Source of the DNA: Eubacterium sp.
GTDB lineage: Bacteria > Bacillota > Clostridia > Lachnospirales > Lachnospiraceae
DNA length: 64,000 bases
Assembly (NCBI GenBank): GCA_017433825.1
Contig: JAFRGL010000008.1
Coordinates: 1 to 64,000 of the forward strand
Direction: 5' to 3'
In this document: positions 8,111 to 17,321 of the stretch, in pieces
How positions within the stretch are numbered: the first letter of the stretch is position 1
How the letters are laid out: each line of letters starts with the position of its first letter
Program-made: the position numbers and the translations under genes
Notes under the pieces: generated by a model
What the model saw: only the letters and a program-made list of their open reading frames with translations
Told to the model about the DNA's origin: nothing
Database searches by the model: none

Positions 8111-9241
8111 TCAGTCATACTCCCCGTATTCGCATCCCACATGCGTGGCCTCGATGAGGTCCTTTAAAACCAGTTTTCCGTCAGCCTTGTCGTACAGGCT
8201 GATGATTCCTTTACCGTTTCCGCCGTTCCACAGCCGGTTGTGGCGTTTACTGCCGTCCGGCGCTTCATAGTTGACGAACAGCATGTCTTTTTTCCTGCAC
8301 CGGAACTGACAGTTCATTACCGCATAGATATTTTCCTGCCGCACCTTCCAGACCACTTCATCCTCCTTTTCCTCAAAGGAGAAATCCGTTTTCACCTTCA
8401 GCCAGAAATGTGAAAAGTTGAAATCGTATTCCTGGCCTTCGTAATAGAAAGCGCCTAGAAGCCTTCTGTCCAGAGGAACAAAGTAAATTTTCGGCCGGCC
8501 CCCGCCGATGTCGAAGACACTGTCCGTAAGCTTTTTACCGGTGATTTTGCTGGTTAGGCAGCTGGAAGAAAGCCAGACCCAGGGACTGGTGAAATCCCGG
8601 CCCCAGTTTTTATCCGCGTAACCGTAGCATTTCTCCGGCGTAACCGTATATTTCCGGCCGTTATAAGTGATTTCCCCGGAAAAAGCGGTTTTCATCCCCT
8701 CCGCGTGCCAGTACATCGCAAAGGCCTCCGCTTTGCGTAAGGGAGAACTGGCGCCGTAACCCACATTGAAGGCAATCTGCTTGTCCACCTTAAGCTTCCA
8801 TTTCATCCGCCCCGCATCGCACATCCATTCGGGATGGGCGGCTGCCTCTTCCCTGGAGATATCAATACTGCCGCAGAGCAGCTTCTCCGTGGCAATACAG
8901 TCTCCCGCATGAATCCGGAAATGGGCGTCCGCATGCAGCTGAACCTCCTTCCATGAGAAAAAGCGGTGCAGCTGGCAGTGGTCTTCACCCCAGCAGCCGG
9001 CCTTGACCATCAGATAAGAAGGTTTCTTCCCTGCGGCGATATTCTCCGGCAGCTGTCCGAATACCGGCTCATCTTCCGCCAGGGCAGGATTGCAGAGGAA
9101 GAATTCAATGAAGAAGGGCTTGTCCTCGCCTGTTTCCGCATCCTGGGCGGTAAAGGAATGCCACCACCAGTCATACCCCTGCCTGCCCAGACTGCCGTGC
9201 AGCATGCAGGCATCTCTTGAAATATCATGAACGTTGAACAT
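8111..9241 (-). CDS. Tocopherol-cyclase/lipocalin-like protein
   Basis: A 376-residue soluble protein without a signal peptide. GYADKNWGRDFTSPWVWLSS near the middle resembles the core signature of the tocopherol cyclase and AttH/CrtC-like two-lipocalin families, and an N-terminal YDWWWHSF segment also fits. In bacteria these proteins are mostly uncharacterised, and enzyme activity cannot be assumed. An AAAGGAG before ATG 9241 fixes the start. An ATG seven codons earlier lacks a ribosome site. It is probably the last gene of a minus-strand run that includes pepT. Confidence 0.6.
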   Translation of the reverse strand: MFNVHDISRDACMLHGSLGRQGYDWWWHSFTAQDAETGEDKPFFIEFFLCNPALAEDEPVFGQLPENIAAGKKPSYLMVKAGCWGEDHCQLHRFFSWKEVQLHADAHFRIHAGDCIATEKLLCGSIDISREEAAAHPEWMCDAGRMKWKLKVDKQIAFNVGYGASSPLRKAEAFAMYWHAEGMKTAFSGEITYNGRKYTVTPEKCYGYADKNWGRDFTSPWVWLSSSCLTSKITGKKLTDSVFDIGGGRPKIYFVPLDRRLLGAFYYEGQEYDFNFSHFWLKVKTDFSFEEKEDEVVWKVRQENIYAVMNCQFRCRKKDMLFVNYEAPDGSKRHNRLWNGGNGKGIISLYDKADGKLVLKDLIEATHVGCEYGEYD

Positions 9242-9299
9242 TTTTGTCTCCTTTCCTGACATTCTTACCGTTTATACAGCGGTTGATGCATTCCCATCC

Positions 9300-10556
9300 T
9301 CAGGCTTCCCCGGACGCAATAAGCTCCATCAGCTTGAGCGTCACCCGGCAGGATTTTTCGAAGGAGGAAACCGGCAGGAATTCCGCCAGGGAATGGAAAT
9401 TGTGCGCGCCGGTGAAATAATTCGGCGTAAGTATCCCCTTCGTTGAGATGAACGAGCCGTCGGTGCCGCCCCGCATGGCAATGGTTTTTACCGGAATTTC
9501 CAGTTCTTCCATGGCCTGATACAGGTAATCGATGCATTTCCGGTTGTCTTCCCGGATACAGTCCGCGATATTTCCGTAAGTATCTGAAATTTCAAGGCTG
9601 ATTTCCGCTCTCGGATACCGCTCTCTTAAAACCTGCGCCGCAGCCCCCAGACTTTCTTTTTTTGCTGCAAATTTTTCTTTGTCATGGTCCCGGATGATAA
9701 ATCCGACCTCCGCGCTGCCGTGATCCGCCCGTATGCTGCCGACGGAAATGAAACCTTCCAGGCCTTCCGTCTTCTCCATGACCGCTTCCGGATCCAGCAG
9801 GTTCACAAAGTCCACCGCCACCTGGGCCGCGTTAACCATGACGCCCTTTGCGGACATGGGATGGGCGGTAACGCCTTTGACGTGCAGCCTGCCGGACGCG
9901 GCGTTAAAGGTCTGGTATACCAGTTCCCCTTCCGCGCAGCAGTCGATGGTATAGGCAAAATCCACGGGGAATTTCGTAAAATCCATGGCTTTCGCGCCTA
10001 AAAGGCCGATTTCCTCATCCGGCACGAAGGCAACGTATATCTCGCCGTGCATGCGGCTTCTGTCCTCATGCAGCACCTCCAGGGCTGTCATGATATTGGC
10101 GATGGCCGCCTTGTTGTCCGCGCCCAGGACGGAGGTGCCGTCGCTTACCAGAATATCGTCCCCGATGTAGCTTTCCAGCTCGGGATGCTCCGAAACCCGG
10201 ATATACAGCCCGTCCTTTTCATTCTGGCAGATATCCCCGCCCGGATAGCCTTCAATCAGCCTTGGGGAAATATCCGGCGACGCCCCGGCGTCCACCGTAT
10301 CCAGATGGGCCACCCAGCCCGTTTTCGGTACGGCCGGTGCGCCTTCCGGAAGCCTTGCCGGCAGACGCGCGGTCAGCACGCTGTGCGCGTCGATGGAAAT
10401 ATCCGTACAGTCAAGCCCGGAAAGTTCTTCCGCCAGCAGCTCCGCCAGCTTCCGCTGGCCCTCGGATGAGGGAAGGACGCCCGCCTTTTCGTCGCTCTGG
10501 CTGGAAATGCCTGTATATCTGATAAATCTGCCAATCAAAGAATCCCTGATGTTCAT
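9300..10556 (-). CDS. pepT: Peptidase T (tripeptide aminopeptidase)
   Basis: A 418-residue cytoplasmic zinc M20B aminopeptidase that removes N-terminal residues from tripeptides. Visible hallmarks are GWVAHLDTVDAG (metal histidine and aspartate), LGADNKAAIANI, VAFVPDEEIGLLGA (catalytic EE), DFAYTIDCCAEGELVYQTFNA and the C-terminal MRGGTDGSFIS and TGAHNFHS motifs. GGAGAAG lies about 10 nt before the start. With the PepV-like enzyme and the gamma-glutamyltransferase it indicates peptide use. Confidence 0.95.
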   Translation of the reverse strand: MNIRDSLIGRFIRYTGISSQSDEKAGVLPSSEGQRKLAELLAEELSGLDCTDISIDAHSVLTARLPARLPEGAPAVPKTGWVAHLDTVDAGASPDISPRLIEGYPGGDICQNEKDGLYIRVSEHPELESYIGDDILVSDGTSVLGADNKAAIANIMTALEVLHEDRSRMHGEIYVAFVPDEEIGLLGAKAMDFTKFPVDFAYTIDCCAEGELVYQTFNAASGRLHVKGVTAHPMSAKGVMVNAAQVAVDFVNLLDPEAVMEKTEGLEGFISVGSIRADHGSAEVGFIIRDHDKEKFAAKKESLGAAAQVLRERYPRAEISLEISDTYGNIADCIREDNRKCIDYLYQAMEELEIPVKTIAMRGGTDGSFISTKGILTPNYFTGAHNFHSLAEFLPVSSFEKSCRVTLKLMELIASGEA

Positions 10557-10577
10557 GGTCTGTTTTCTTCTCCAGTA

Positions 10578-11300
10578 TTACCGACGTTTTTTCTTTTTCC
10601 GTTTTCTGCCGCCCAGCGTAATGGAAATGCCCCCGAAAAACGGATTGCCCACCATGATTTTAAGCTTCACCACCGGGTCCATCGGTTTCTTCGGCCGCGC
10701 CGCTTCCGTCCGTTTGTAATCGCTGATGGTTTTCTTAATCTTCGTGTAATCCCTTTCGAAAAGCAGTTCGCTGACCTGCGTTTTCACCGTGTCCTCCGCA
10801 AGCTTCCCGCTGTTTATCCGGTCCGCAATCTTCCCGATGACGAAATCCTTGCTTTCCCTCTTGTATTTGGGCAGGCTGTTCATTTCCTGCAAGGCCGCCA
10901 GCTCCGGCCGCCACAGGAGGGAAAGCTTCCTCTCCCATTTCATTTTGGGGTTGGGCGAAGGCTTCCGTAGCTCATAGAAATCCGGCCCGTCTTCCGTTTC
11001 GTCGATGGTAATGACGCCCCAGTAGTCCGGCACATGCTCCTTGATGTGGGCCGCATGGCTGGAACCCACGGCCACGATATTGCAGTCATAGTATTTGTCG
11101 TAGTCTTTTATCTGGCCGGCAAGGCGTGTGTAGGAATCGGCATCGCTTTTTATTTCAATGCCGTACACCGCGCCGGGTATAACCATCACCACGTCCGCGC
11201 GGGAACTGCCGATGATTTTCTCCTCCAGAATCCGTATCTTGCCGTATTTCTCTTCAAGGAAATCGAACAGCGGTTCCCGGATGTCCGCATCCTTCAGCAT
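10578..11300 (-). CDS. Sce7726-family protein (PD-(D/E)XK-like fold)
   Basis: A 240-residue protein whose first half resembles the Sce7726 family. SSRADVVMV, then GIEIKSDADSYTRLAGQI with an EIK pattern, is reminiscent of the D-x(n)-ExK core of restriction-endonuclease-like folds. The C-terminal half is basic and ends in a run of Lys and Arg residues (GGRKRKKKKRR), suggesting nucleic acid binding. It lies 22 nt upstream of pepT on the same strand. Function unknown. It could be a phage or mobile-element associated nuclease-like protein, but no other phage genes are present. Confidence 0.65.
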   Translation of the reverse strand: MLKDADIREPLFDFLEEKYGKIRILEEKIIGSSRADVVMVIPGAVYGIEIKSDADSYTRLAGQIKDYDKYYDCNIVAVGSSHAAHIKEHVPDYWGVITIDETEDGPDFYELRKPSPNPKMKWERKLSLLWRPELAALQEMNSLPKYKRESKDFVIGKIADRINSGKLAEDTVKTQVSELLFERDYTKIKKTISDYKRTEAARPKKPMDPVVKLKIMVGNPFFGGISITLGGRKRKKKKRR

Positions 11301-11346
11301 GGCTGTCCGGCCTCTCTTTTGTCCGTTGTCATAATCTTCTTCCCTG

Positions 11347-12033
11347 TTAAGAAGCTGCCGCCTCTTTTATCCGTTTCATCAGGCTGCCCGAAACATACCA
11401 GACGGTTTCGTAATGCATGTACTGCAGTATGTTTTTGTCAACTAAAATATTGATGGATGCGGGAAATTCATCATCCTCATCCCAGAAGGAAATCACCGCC
11501 GCCAGACTTTTAAACAGCGGGATTCTCATCCCCACGTCGCCCTTGCCGTAAGGCGTGCCGTTCAAGGCTTCGCAGGCTTTTTTCAGCACCTCCGCCCGGC
11601 CGGTATATTCCCTGGCATATCGCTCGTTCATCCCGGCCCCCGCGTAGGAACTGGCATTGTGCGTAGCGGCAAGATTCTGGGTCTGGGTATATTCAAAGGA
11701 CGGATGGGCATTTGTTTCCGAAAAGGCCAGGATATCGTAAATGATCATGACGTCATTGTAATCGGCCGGTTCCCAGCGTTCTACCGGACCGGCAGAAGAA
11801 TCCTCTTTTGAATCCGCCCGCATTTCCACCCTGCACGTCTCCTTGTCCAGCCGGAAATGCGCGGAAATCAATTCCAGATAAATGTACTTTTTATCTTCCT
11901 CAAGCCCCAGCTTTCCCGCCATGGCATCCCGGTCATAGCCCAGGAAAAGCTCCCGGGCCCTCTCCGCCATTTTCTCGTAGTTGGAAGGATTGTTTTCCTT
12001 ATTTAAATTCTTGATAAACGCTTCCACGCTCAT
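11347..12033 (-). CDS. DUF3786 domain protein
   Basis: A 228-residue soluble protein of unknown function. The C-terminal half matches the pattern I associate with DUF3786: a GDVGMRIPLF segment, the WDEDDEFPASINILVD motif and a terminal YMHYETVWYVSGSLMKRI. The start at 12033 is set by GGAG six bases before ATGAGCGTG. An in-frame ATG 40 codons upstream lacks a ribosome site. Probably the first gene of a run with the Sce7726-like gene and pepT. Confidence 0.7.
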   Translation of the reverse strand: MSVEAFIKNLNKENNPSNYEKMAERARELFLGYDRDAMAGKLGLEEDKKYIYLELISAHFRLDKETCRVEMRADSKEDSSAGPVERWEPADYNDVMIIYDILAFSETNAHPSFEYTQTQNLAATHNASSYAGAGMNERYAREYTGRAEVLKKACEALNGTPYGKGDVGMRIPLFKSLAAVISFWDEDDEFPASINILVDKNILQYMHYETVWYVSGSLMKRIKEAAAS

Positions 12034-12344
12034 TTTGTTTCTCCTGTACTGTGAAGCAAAGCCCGGTATCAGCGCTTCTTTCAGCCGCAGACCGGCATCC
12101 GGGCAGTCCCGCCGGTCTGCATTTACCATACCACAGTTGCCGCGCTTTCGCAAACCTGCCGTTTTTACGCCGTATGTCCGGTTTAACCGGTTTTATTTCC
12201 GGCCAGACAAATCCTTCCCGGCCCGGCAAATCCGTATTTTTCCGCTGCCGCAGGAATATCTTCCTTTATTTCGTCAATCCTGTCGTTTTTTCTCCTTACT
12301 TCGTCCGTTATACTGGTATCACAAGGAGGAAATTGTTTAAAACC

Positions 12345-12917
12345 ATGAAAAAATGTAAATACTGCGGTTCAGTTGTTCGCGGGAACGTGACCACCTGCCC
12401 GTCCTGCGGCGCAAGTGAGTTCAGCAATATCTGCGCCAGCTGCGGTACGGTTTTCGATTCCGGGTACTGCCCGAACTGCGGAACCCGTGCCCGTGCACAG
12501 GCAAAGATTTGCCCGGTCTGCGGCGAACAGTATTTCAGCAATGCCTGTCCGAACTGCGGTTACACCGGCAACGGTCAGCAGTCGGGCAGAAGTAATTCCG
12601 ACAGCCGGAATTACAGCAGTCCCTTTGACCGTTTCGGAAGCTTTTTCGGTTTTAACAGAGGGTATTCCGGAGACTACAATCAAAACAGCCGCAACAGCTG
12701 GTATGCCTCCGGCAGAAACCAGACCGCTTACCGGAGAGAAGACACCATGAAAATCATCCTCTCCATACTCGGCTGGATATTCTGTTTCCCCCTGATGCTT
12801 TTCATTACGGTCATCAAGGCAAAAAGCCTGGCAGTCATCCTTCGGATTATTTTCATTATTGCCATCTTAAGTATGCTTCCGGTCTGGATGCGAATACTGC
12901 TGCTGTTTTGCCTGTAA
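12345..12917 (+). CDS. Zinc-ribbon membrane protein
   Basis: A 190-residue protein with up to three zinc ribbons in the first 80 residues, built from CxxC pairs (CKYCGS with CPSCGAS, CASCGT with CPNCGT, CPVCGE with CPNCGY). A low-complexity Asn/Ser/Tyr/Gly linker follows to about residue 140. Two hydrophobic helices end the protein (about 143-163 and 166-189). The topology suggests a cytoplasmic zinc domain anchored to the membrane. AAGGAGG lies 15 nt before the ATG, a slightly long spacing, and a TTG four codons earlier is an alternative. No partner genes nearby. Function unknown. Confidence 0.72.
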   Translation: MKKCKYCGSVVRGNVTTCPSCGASEFSNICASCGTVFDSGYCPNCGTRARAQAKICPVCGEQYFSNACPNCGYTGNGQQSGRSNSDSRNYSSPFDRFGSFFGFNRGYSGDYNQNSRNSWYASGRNQTAYRREDTMKIILSILGWIFCFPLMLFITVIKAKSLAVILRIIFIIAILSMLPVWMRILLLFCL

Positions 12918-12940
12918 ATAAAACCCCTACCCATATAAAT

Positions 12941-12967
12941 GGCAGGCGCTTGCCTTAAGCGCCTGCC
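12941..12967. terminator. 11-bp hairpin after the zinc-ribbon gene
   Basis: GGCAGGCGCTT pairs with AAGCGCCTGCC around a 5-nt loop, 24 nt past the stop. No U-run follows on the plus strand. It may act with the next hairpin. Confidence 0.5.
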
Positions 12968-12987
12968 GCCCCCTCCCCTTAAAAAGG

Positions 12988-13022
12988 CCGCCGGAAGCGT
13001 AAAACCTTCCGGCGGTTCGTTT
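12988..13022 (+). terminator. Intrinsic terminator
   Basis: CCGCCGGAAG (12988-12997) pairs with CTTCCGGCGG (13006-13015), followed by TTCGTTTG. Likely end of transcription of the zinc-ribbon gene. Confidence 0.6.
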
Positions 13023-13052
13023 GTCCTGCGCAGCCCGGGACACAGACAAAGA

Positions 13053-13085
13053 GGGCCTGCCGTATGACTGATACGGCAGGCCTTT
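13053..13085. terminator. 12-bp hairpin, probable terminator
   Basis: GGCCTGCCGTAT pairs with ATACGGCAGGCC around a 5-nt loop. It is followed by TTTAAAG on the plus strand and CTCTTTG on the minus strand. It lies about 40 nt past the stop of the small minus-strand ORF at 13126-13215. Confidence 0.6.
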
Positions 13086-13125
13086 AAAGCTGCTTATATT
13101 AAGATGGAAGTCCTTATGGTCTTAT

Positions 13126-13215
13126 TTACTGTGCCATTCCGCGGCGCATGCGGATTCTGTTGATAAGTAAAGGTAACTGGTAAAGTATATAATTGATTAA
13201 AATCTGTCCCGCCAT
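13126..13215 (-). CDS. Possible small membrane peptide (29 residues)
   Basis: A minus-strand ORF of 29 codons plus stop. A GGGAGGG ribosome site lies six bases before its ATG, and a hairpin follows downstream. The predicted peptide begins MAGQILINYILYQLPLLI and ends with an Arg-rich tail (RIRMRRG). This is the profile of a single-helix small membrane peptide with positive-inside anchoring. No homologue is recognised. The ribosome site and terminator support it, but the size is within chance for an open frame. Confidence 0.45.
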   Translation of the reverse strand: MAGQILINYILYQLPLLINRIRMRRGMAQ

Positions 13216-13444
13216 GATAATTCCCTCCCGGTAAAGCGTTCCTCAAATAAATGTAATCTTTTTATATGCCTTCAGGCGGCAGGCGTTCCGCGCTGTACTG
13301 CCTTCCGGCTTTTATCTACCATCTGAGTACAGTATATCCGGGGAACCTCCGGAAAAAAATAACCGGATCGGTAAAATAAAAGCGTTATTTTTCCCAAATC
13401 AGCAGATTGCAGGGACGCCGTATGTCATTGCGGGTATTTCCGGG

Positions 13445-15037
13445 TTATTCCGCTGAATCCGAAAGCGTTTTTTCCGCCGCCAGCACCTTTTTGAACCTGC
13501 GGATATAGGCGTCAAAGCCCTGCGCCATTTCCGCGTCGTCGTCCACGCGGACGGTTTCGGTATCCGCAAATACCCGGCCTGCCAGGAAGTCGTCCAGGCT
13601 TTCGTCTTCTTTTTTCACCGCGCGGTAAGCCGCCAGCAGCGCGCAGCCGTAAGGTCCGCCCACTTCCGCGTTCTTCATCAGTGTAACCGGGGTCTTCAGG
13701 GCCGCCGCCAGGACCTGCGCGCCGAAGGTTCCGTTTTTGAAAAAGCCGCCGTGGCCGGTAATCCGGCTGAACTTTACGCCCTCGTTCATCAGGATATCAT
13801 TGCCCAGCTTCAGGGTGGAAACGGCAGCGTACAGAACCGCCCGGGAAAGATTTTTCAGCGAAAACCTGCTGCCGGGCTCGCGGACGGTCAGCGGGAAACC
13901 GGTTGTAATGCCGGTAATGGGCTCACCGGCGGAATAGTTGCAGACAATAATGCCGCCGCAGTCCGCATCCGCCTTTTCCGCCATTTTATAAATGATTTCA
14001 TAGGCCTTGTCCGCATCGCCGCCGGACTCTGCTGCAAATTCTCCGAAGAGGCCTGCCCAGTCATTCAGCTCTACGGTGCAGTTGTTGCAGTGCACCATGG
14101 CCACCGGTTTGCCGTCCGGCGTGGTTACCATGTCGATTTCCGGATAGTAGTTCTTCAGCATATCCTCCAGTACGATCATGGAGAAAACGGAAGTGCCGGC
14201 GGAAACATTGCCGGTAAGCACCGCGGTGGCATTGGTGGCCGCCATGCCGGTACCCGCGTCGCCCTCCGGCGGACAGCAGGGCACGCCTGCCTTGAAGGTT
14301 CCGGAAAGGTCCAGCCAGGCCGCGCCTTCCTCCGTCAGGCTTCCGGCCTCTTCACCTGCCAGAAGCACCTCCGGCAGGATATCGCGAAGCTTCCAGCCAA
14401 AGCCTTTGTCCTTCACGAGATCGTCGAATTTATCCGCCATAACGGCGTCATAGGTGCCGGTTTTCGAGTCAATGGGGAACATGCCGCTGGCATCGCCGAT
14501 GCCCAGAACCTTCCTGCCGGTCAGCTTTTCGTGCACATAGCCGGCCAGGGTGGTCAGGTGGGCAATCTTACCCACATGCTCCTCGCCGTTTAAGATGGCC
14601 TGGTACAGGTGGGCGATACTCCACCTCTGGGGAATATTGAAGGCAAAAAGCGCCGACAGCGCTTCCGCAGCAGGCCCGGTGGTGGTATTCTGCCAGGTCC
14701 GGAAAGGCGCCAGCAGGTTTCCGGCTTTGTCAAATGCCAGATAGCCGTGCATCATGGCGGAAATGCCCATGGCCGCGGCGGTTTTTAAGTCTTCCCCGTA
14801 TGCGGCTTTTACATTCGCCGCCGCGTCCGCGAAAGACGCCCTTAAGCCCTCTTCCACTTCCTCCATGCTGTAGGTCCAGCTGCCGTTTTCATAGGTGCTC
14901 TGCCAGGTATGGCTGCCCTCCGCCGCAATGGCGAAATCCGCGGTCATCACCACGGTTTTAATCCTGGTGGAACCCAGCTCGATTCCCAGATAAACCTGTC
15001 CGTCCCGGACAGCCTTTATAGTTTCTTCTCTTGTCAT
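13445..15037 (-). CDS. FGGY-family carbohydrate kinase
   Basis: A 530-residue cytoplasmic sugar kinase. The N-terminal phosphate-binding loop is YLGIELGSTRIKTVVM. The second domain carries DAGTG and GNVSAGTSVFSM, and a late ATP-binding segment reads ITGHGGFFKNGTFGAQVLA. The substrate is not evident. It is not close to typical xylulokinase or glycerol kinase in length or motifs. An in-frame ATG 23 codons upstream lacks a ribosome site. GGGAG before the Met-Lys-Lys-Met pair favours ATG 15037. It is divergent from the flavoprotein operon, with a shared 200-nt control region, which hints at a joint pathway. Confidence 0.82.
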   Translation of the reverse strand: MTREETIKAVRDGQVYLGIELGSTRIKTVVMTADFAIAAEGSHTWQSTYENGSWTYSMEEVEEGLRASFADAAANVKAAYGEDLKTAAAMGISAMMHGYLAFDKAGNLLAPFRTWQNTTTGPAAEALSALFAFNIPQRWSIAHLYQAILNGEEHVGKIAHLTTLAGYVHEKLTGRKVLGIGDASGMFPIDSKTGTYDAVMADKFDDLVKDKGFGWKLRDILPEVLLAGEEAGSLTEEGAAWLDLSGTFKAGVPCCPPEGDAGTGMAATNATAVLTGNVSAGTSVFSMIVLEDMLKNYYPEIDMVTTPDGKPVAMVHCNNCTVELNDWAGLFGEFAAESGGDADKAYEIIYKMAEKADADCGGIIVCNYSAGEPITGITTGFPLTVREPGSRFSLKNLSRAVLYAAVSTLKLGNDILMNEGVKFSRITGHGGFFKNGTFGAQVLAAALKTPVTLMKNAEVGGPYGCALLAAYRAVKKEDESLDDFLAGRVFADTETVRVDDDAEMAQGFDAYIRRFKKVLAAEKTLSDSAE

Positions 15038-15145
15038 TTTTTTCATTTCTCCCGTATGGTTCTTTTCCGATTTGCAGCAGCTGCCGCCGCAGTATATTTC
15101 TTTCATAAAACTGCTGTTAAAGGGATTATATCACATGCGGATTCA

Positions 15146-15174
15146 TTTACAAACCCCTCACGCTATGCTATCTT
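15146..15174 (+). promoter_or_regulatory. Promoter of the flavoprotein operon
   Basis: TTTACA (15146-15151), a 17-bp spacer, then TATCTT (15169-15174), preceded by TGC, which makes an extended -10. It lies 65 nt upstream of the TTG start at 15240. Confidence 0.55.
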
Positions 15175-15239
15175 TTTATTATAGAGAACACGGAAGAAAC
15201 AATCATTTTTTGCAATACTTTCAGAAAGGAAGTGAGGAG

Positions 15240-17243
15240 TTGAATTTTCATGAATACGTAGCGAAAACCGGACGTGTGCCTGCCTGGCCCTACGAGATCC
15301 GGTACAACACCGAGACGGAGCTTTCCTGCGATGTCCTGGTGGTGGGCGGCGGCGTTGCCGGCTGCCGGGCTGCGATTGAAGCCGCAAAGCACGGCGCGTC
15401 CGTCATCCTGGCGGACAGGGGTGTTGCAAAGCGAAGCGGCAGGGGCGGTGCCGGCGTGGATCACTGGCACGGCGCGGTTTTAAACCCCTGCAGCAAGGTC
15501 ACCCCGGAGCAGTACAGTGAGGTAGCCATGGATATGGCCAAGGGCTGGACCAACGGCCAGGCCCGGTACATTGTGGGCAAAGAAGGCTGGGAGACCCTGC
15601 TGGAGCTGGAGCAGATGGGCGTCAAAATCCGGGATACGGACGATACCTACAAGGGCAGCATGTTCCGGGACGACGAAACCAAACTGCTCTTCGCCTATGA
15701 CGTGGAAAACAAACACTGCCTGCGGATCTGGGGCAACAATATCAAGCCCGTCCTGGACAGGGAAATGCGAAAGCTCGGCGTTACGATCATCAACCACTGC
15801 TGTGTCACCGCCTATCTGACGGAAGACGGCAGAAGGGGAACCCGGGTTATCGGCGCCATGGGCGTGAATTCCCGCACCGGCGAATTCTATGTATTAACCG
15901 CAAAGGCCGTGGTTGTGGCTGTGGGAAACGGCAGCAGCATCCGCCAGTACGGCTTCGCGCCGGAGATCACCCAGTGCAGCAGCATGGGCGATTTAAGCAA
16001 TATTTCCATGTGCAACGCCATGGGCTGGCAGGCCGGCGCGGAACTTATCGGCTGCGATGAACTGGGGCGTGCCGTCATGAGCGGCTTCGGCTACGCGCCG
16101 TATTCCATGGGCAACGCGGACAATACCTACCAGGGCACGCCTCTGGTGGACGCCAACGGCGTCCGCATCCAGCCTGTGGACCAGCTGGGCAGGCCGATTG
16201 ACAGTTATCATGATATTTTCGCCAGCTGCGACCCGGACAAATTCGTCATCGGCCACGGAATCGGCCTGGATGTGAAAGCGCACCGGGAATACACCATTAC
16301 CGGCATTGACCGGAACATCCGGGAGAAGGTCATGAAGGGCGAGCTTACCCTTCCCTTCTACGCGGACCTCACCCAGCTTTCCGAAAAAGACAGAAGCATT
16401 ATCTGGGACGTGATGCTGGCGGAGGAAGGCAAATGCCGGGTTCCGATTTACGAAAACTTTACCGCGGCAGGCTTCGACCCGGCAAAAGACATGCTGCAGG
16501 TGGCACTGGGCGACCTGGAAAATGTCACCCGTGCATCCTGGATCGGCGTAGGGTCCACCCCGCCCAACTGGAGGACCACCAGCGGCGGCCACAAGGTGGA
16601 CTGGCGCATGCAGACCACGCTTCCCGGCCTTTTTGCCGCCGGCGAAGGCCCCAATTACGGCCACGGCTGTCACGGTGAAAGCCAGACCACCGGCCGGTAC
16701 TGCGGAAGACAGGCGGCTGCCTATGCCAGGGAACATTTCGCCGTAGTGCCCAACCGGGAACAGATTGAAGCGGAGAAAAAGCGCTGCTTCGCGGCCGTGA
16801 ACCGCACCAACGGCGTCATCGGCTGGAAGGAACTGAATTACGCCATCTGCCGTATCATGCAGGATTACAACGGCGATTACCGTACCGAATCCGTCCTGAA
16901 CCTGGGCGAAGACAGACTGACCAGCCTTCTTGAAAATGAAGGTCAGCAGACCTACGCCGCCAACCCCCACGAGCTTTGCCGGCTGCTGGAAGACTACGCC
17001 CTGCTGGATATGGGCTACCTGTACATCGAGGCCGCCAAGGCCAGGAAATGCAATACGCCCGACATTAACTTTACGCGTATCGATTCCGAAGGCGAAGAAA
17101 AAGACTGGCACTGCTGGCTTCCGCTTAAAAAGGAAGAGGACGGCACCGTTACAAGCTACAAACTGGACCACCGCTACTATCTGGACGCGCCTTTCGAAAA
17201 AGACCTGGAGGCCAACTACCAGAAGTACGCGGAACTGGACTGA
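15240..17243 (+). CDS. AprA/fumarate-reductase-like flavoprotein, diverged copy
   Basis: A 667-residue FAD-dependent oxidoreductase resembling the adenylylsulfate reductase alpha / fumarate reductase superfamily. The N-terminal FAD site is DVLVVGGGVAGCRAAIEA (about residues 30-48) and GEGPNYGHGCHGES lies near residue 475. The start is TTG 15240, chosen by exact alignment with the next gene, which also starts TTG-AAT-TTT-CAT. Both have AAAGGA about 10-12 nt upstream. It is nearly a duplicate of its neighbour (nine differences in about the first 100 residues). Two conserved spots differ: AVGN replaces ATGG near residue 227 and CNAMGW replaces GHAMAW near 257. These lie in FAD-family motifs, so the two copies may not do the same job. 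Confidence 0.85.
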   Translation: MNFHEYVAKTGRVPAWPYEIRYNTETELSCDVLVVGGGVAGCRAAIEAAKHGASVILADRGVAKRSGRGGAGVDHWHGAVLNPCSKVTPEQYSEVAMDMAKGWTNGQARYIVGKEGWETLLELEQMGVKIRDTDDTYKGSMFRDDETKLLFAYDVENKHCLRIWGNNIKPVLDREMRKLGVTIINHCCVTAYLTEDGRRGTRVIGAMGVNSRTGEFYVLTAKAVVVAVGNGSSIRQYGFAPEITQCSSMGDLSNISMCNAMGWQAGAELIGCDELGRAVMSGFGYAPYSMGNADNTYQGTPLVDANGVRIQPVDQLGRPIDSYHDIFASCDPDKFVIGHGIGLDVKAHREYTITGIDRNIREKVMKGELTLPFYADLTQLSEKDRSIIWDVMLAEEGKCRVPIYENFTAAGFDPAKDMLQVALGDLENVTRASWIGVGSTPPNWRTTSGGHKVDWRMQTTLPGLFAAGEGPNYGHGCHGESQTTGRYCGRQAAAYAREHFAVVPNREQIEAEKKRCFAAVNRTNGVIGWKELNYAICRIMQDYNGDYRTESVLNLGEDRLTSLLENEGQQTYAANPHELCRLLEDYALLDMGYLYIEAAKARKCNTPDINFTRIDSEGEEKDWHCWLPLKKEEDGTVTSYKLDHRYYLDAPFEKDLEANYQKYAELD

Positions 17244-17321
17244 CAGCCGGAAACTTCTGAACAGCAACGGACATTTTATTGATACACGGCTGCTGCCATA
17301 CATCAGAAAGGATGTGATTAT

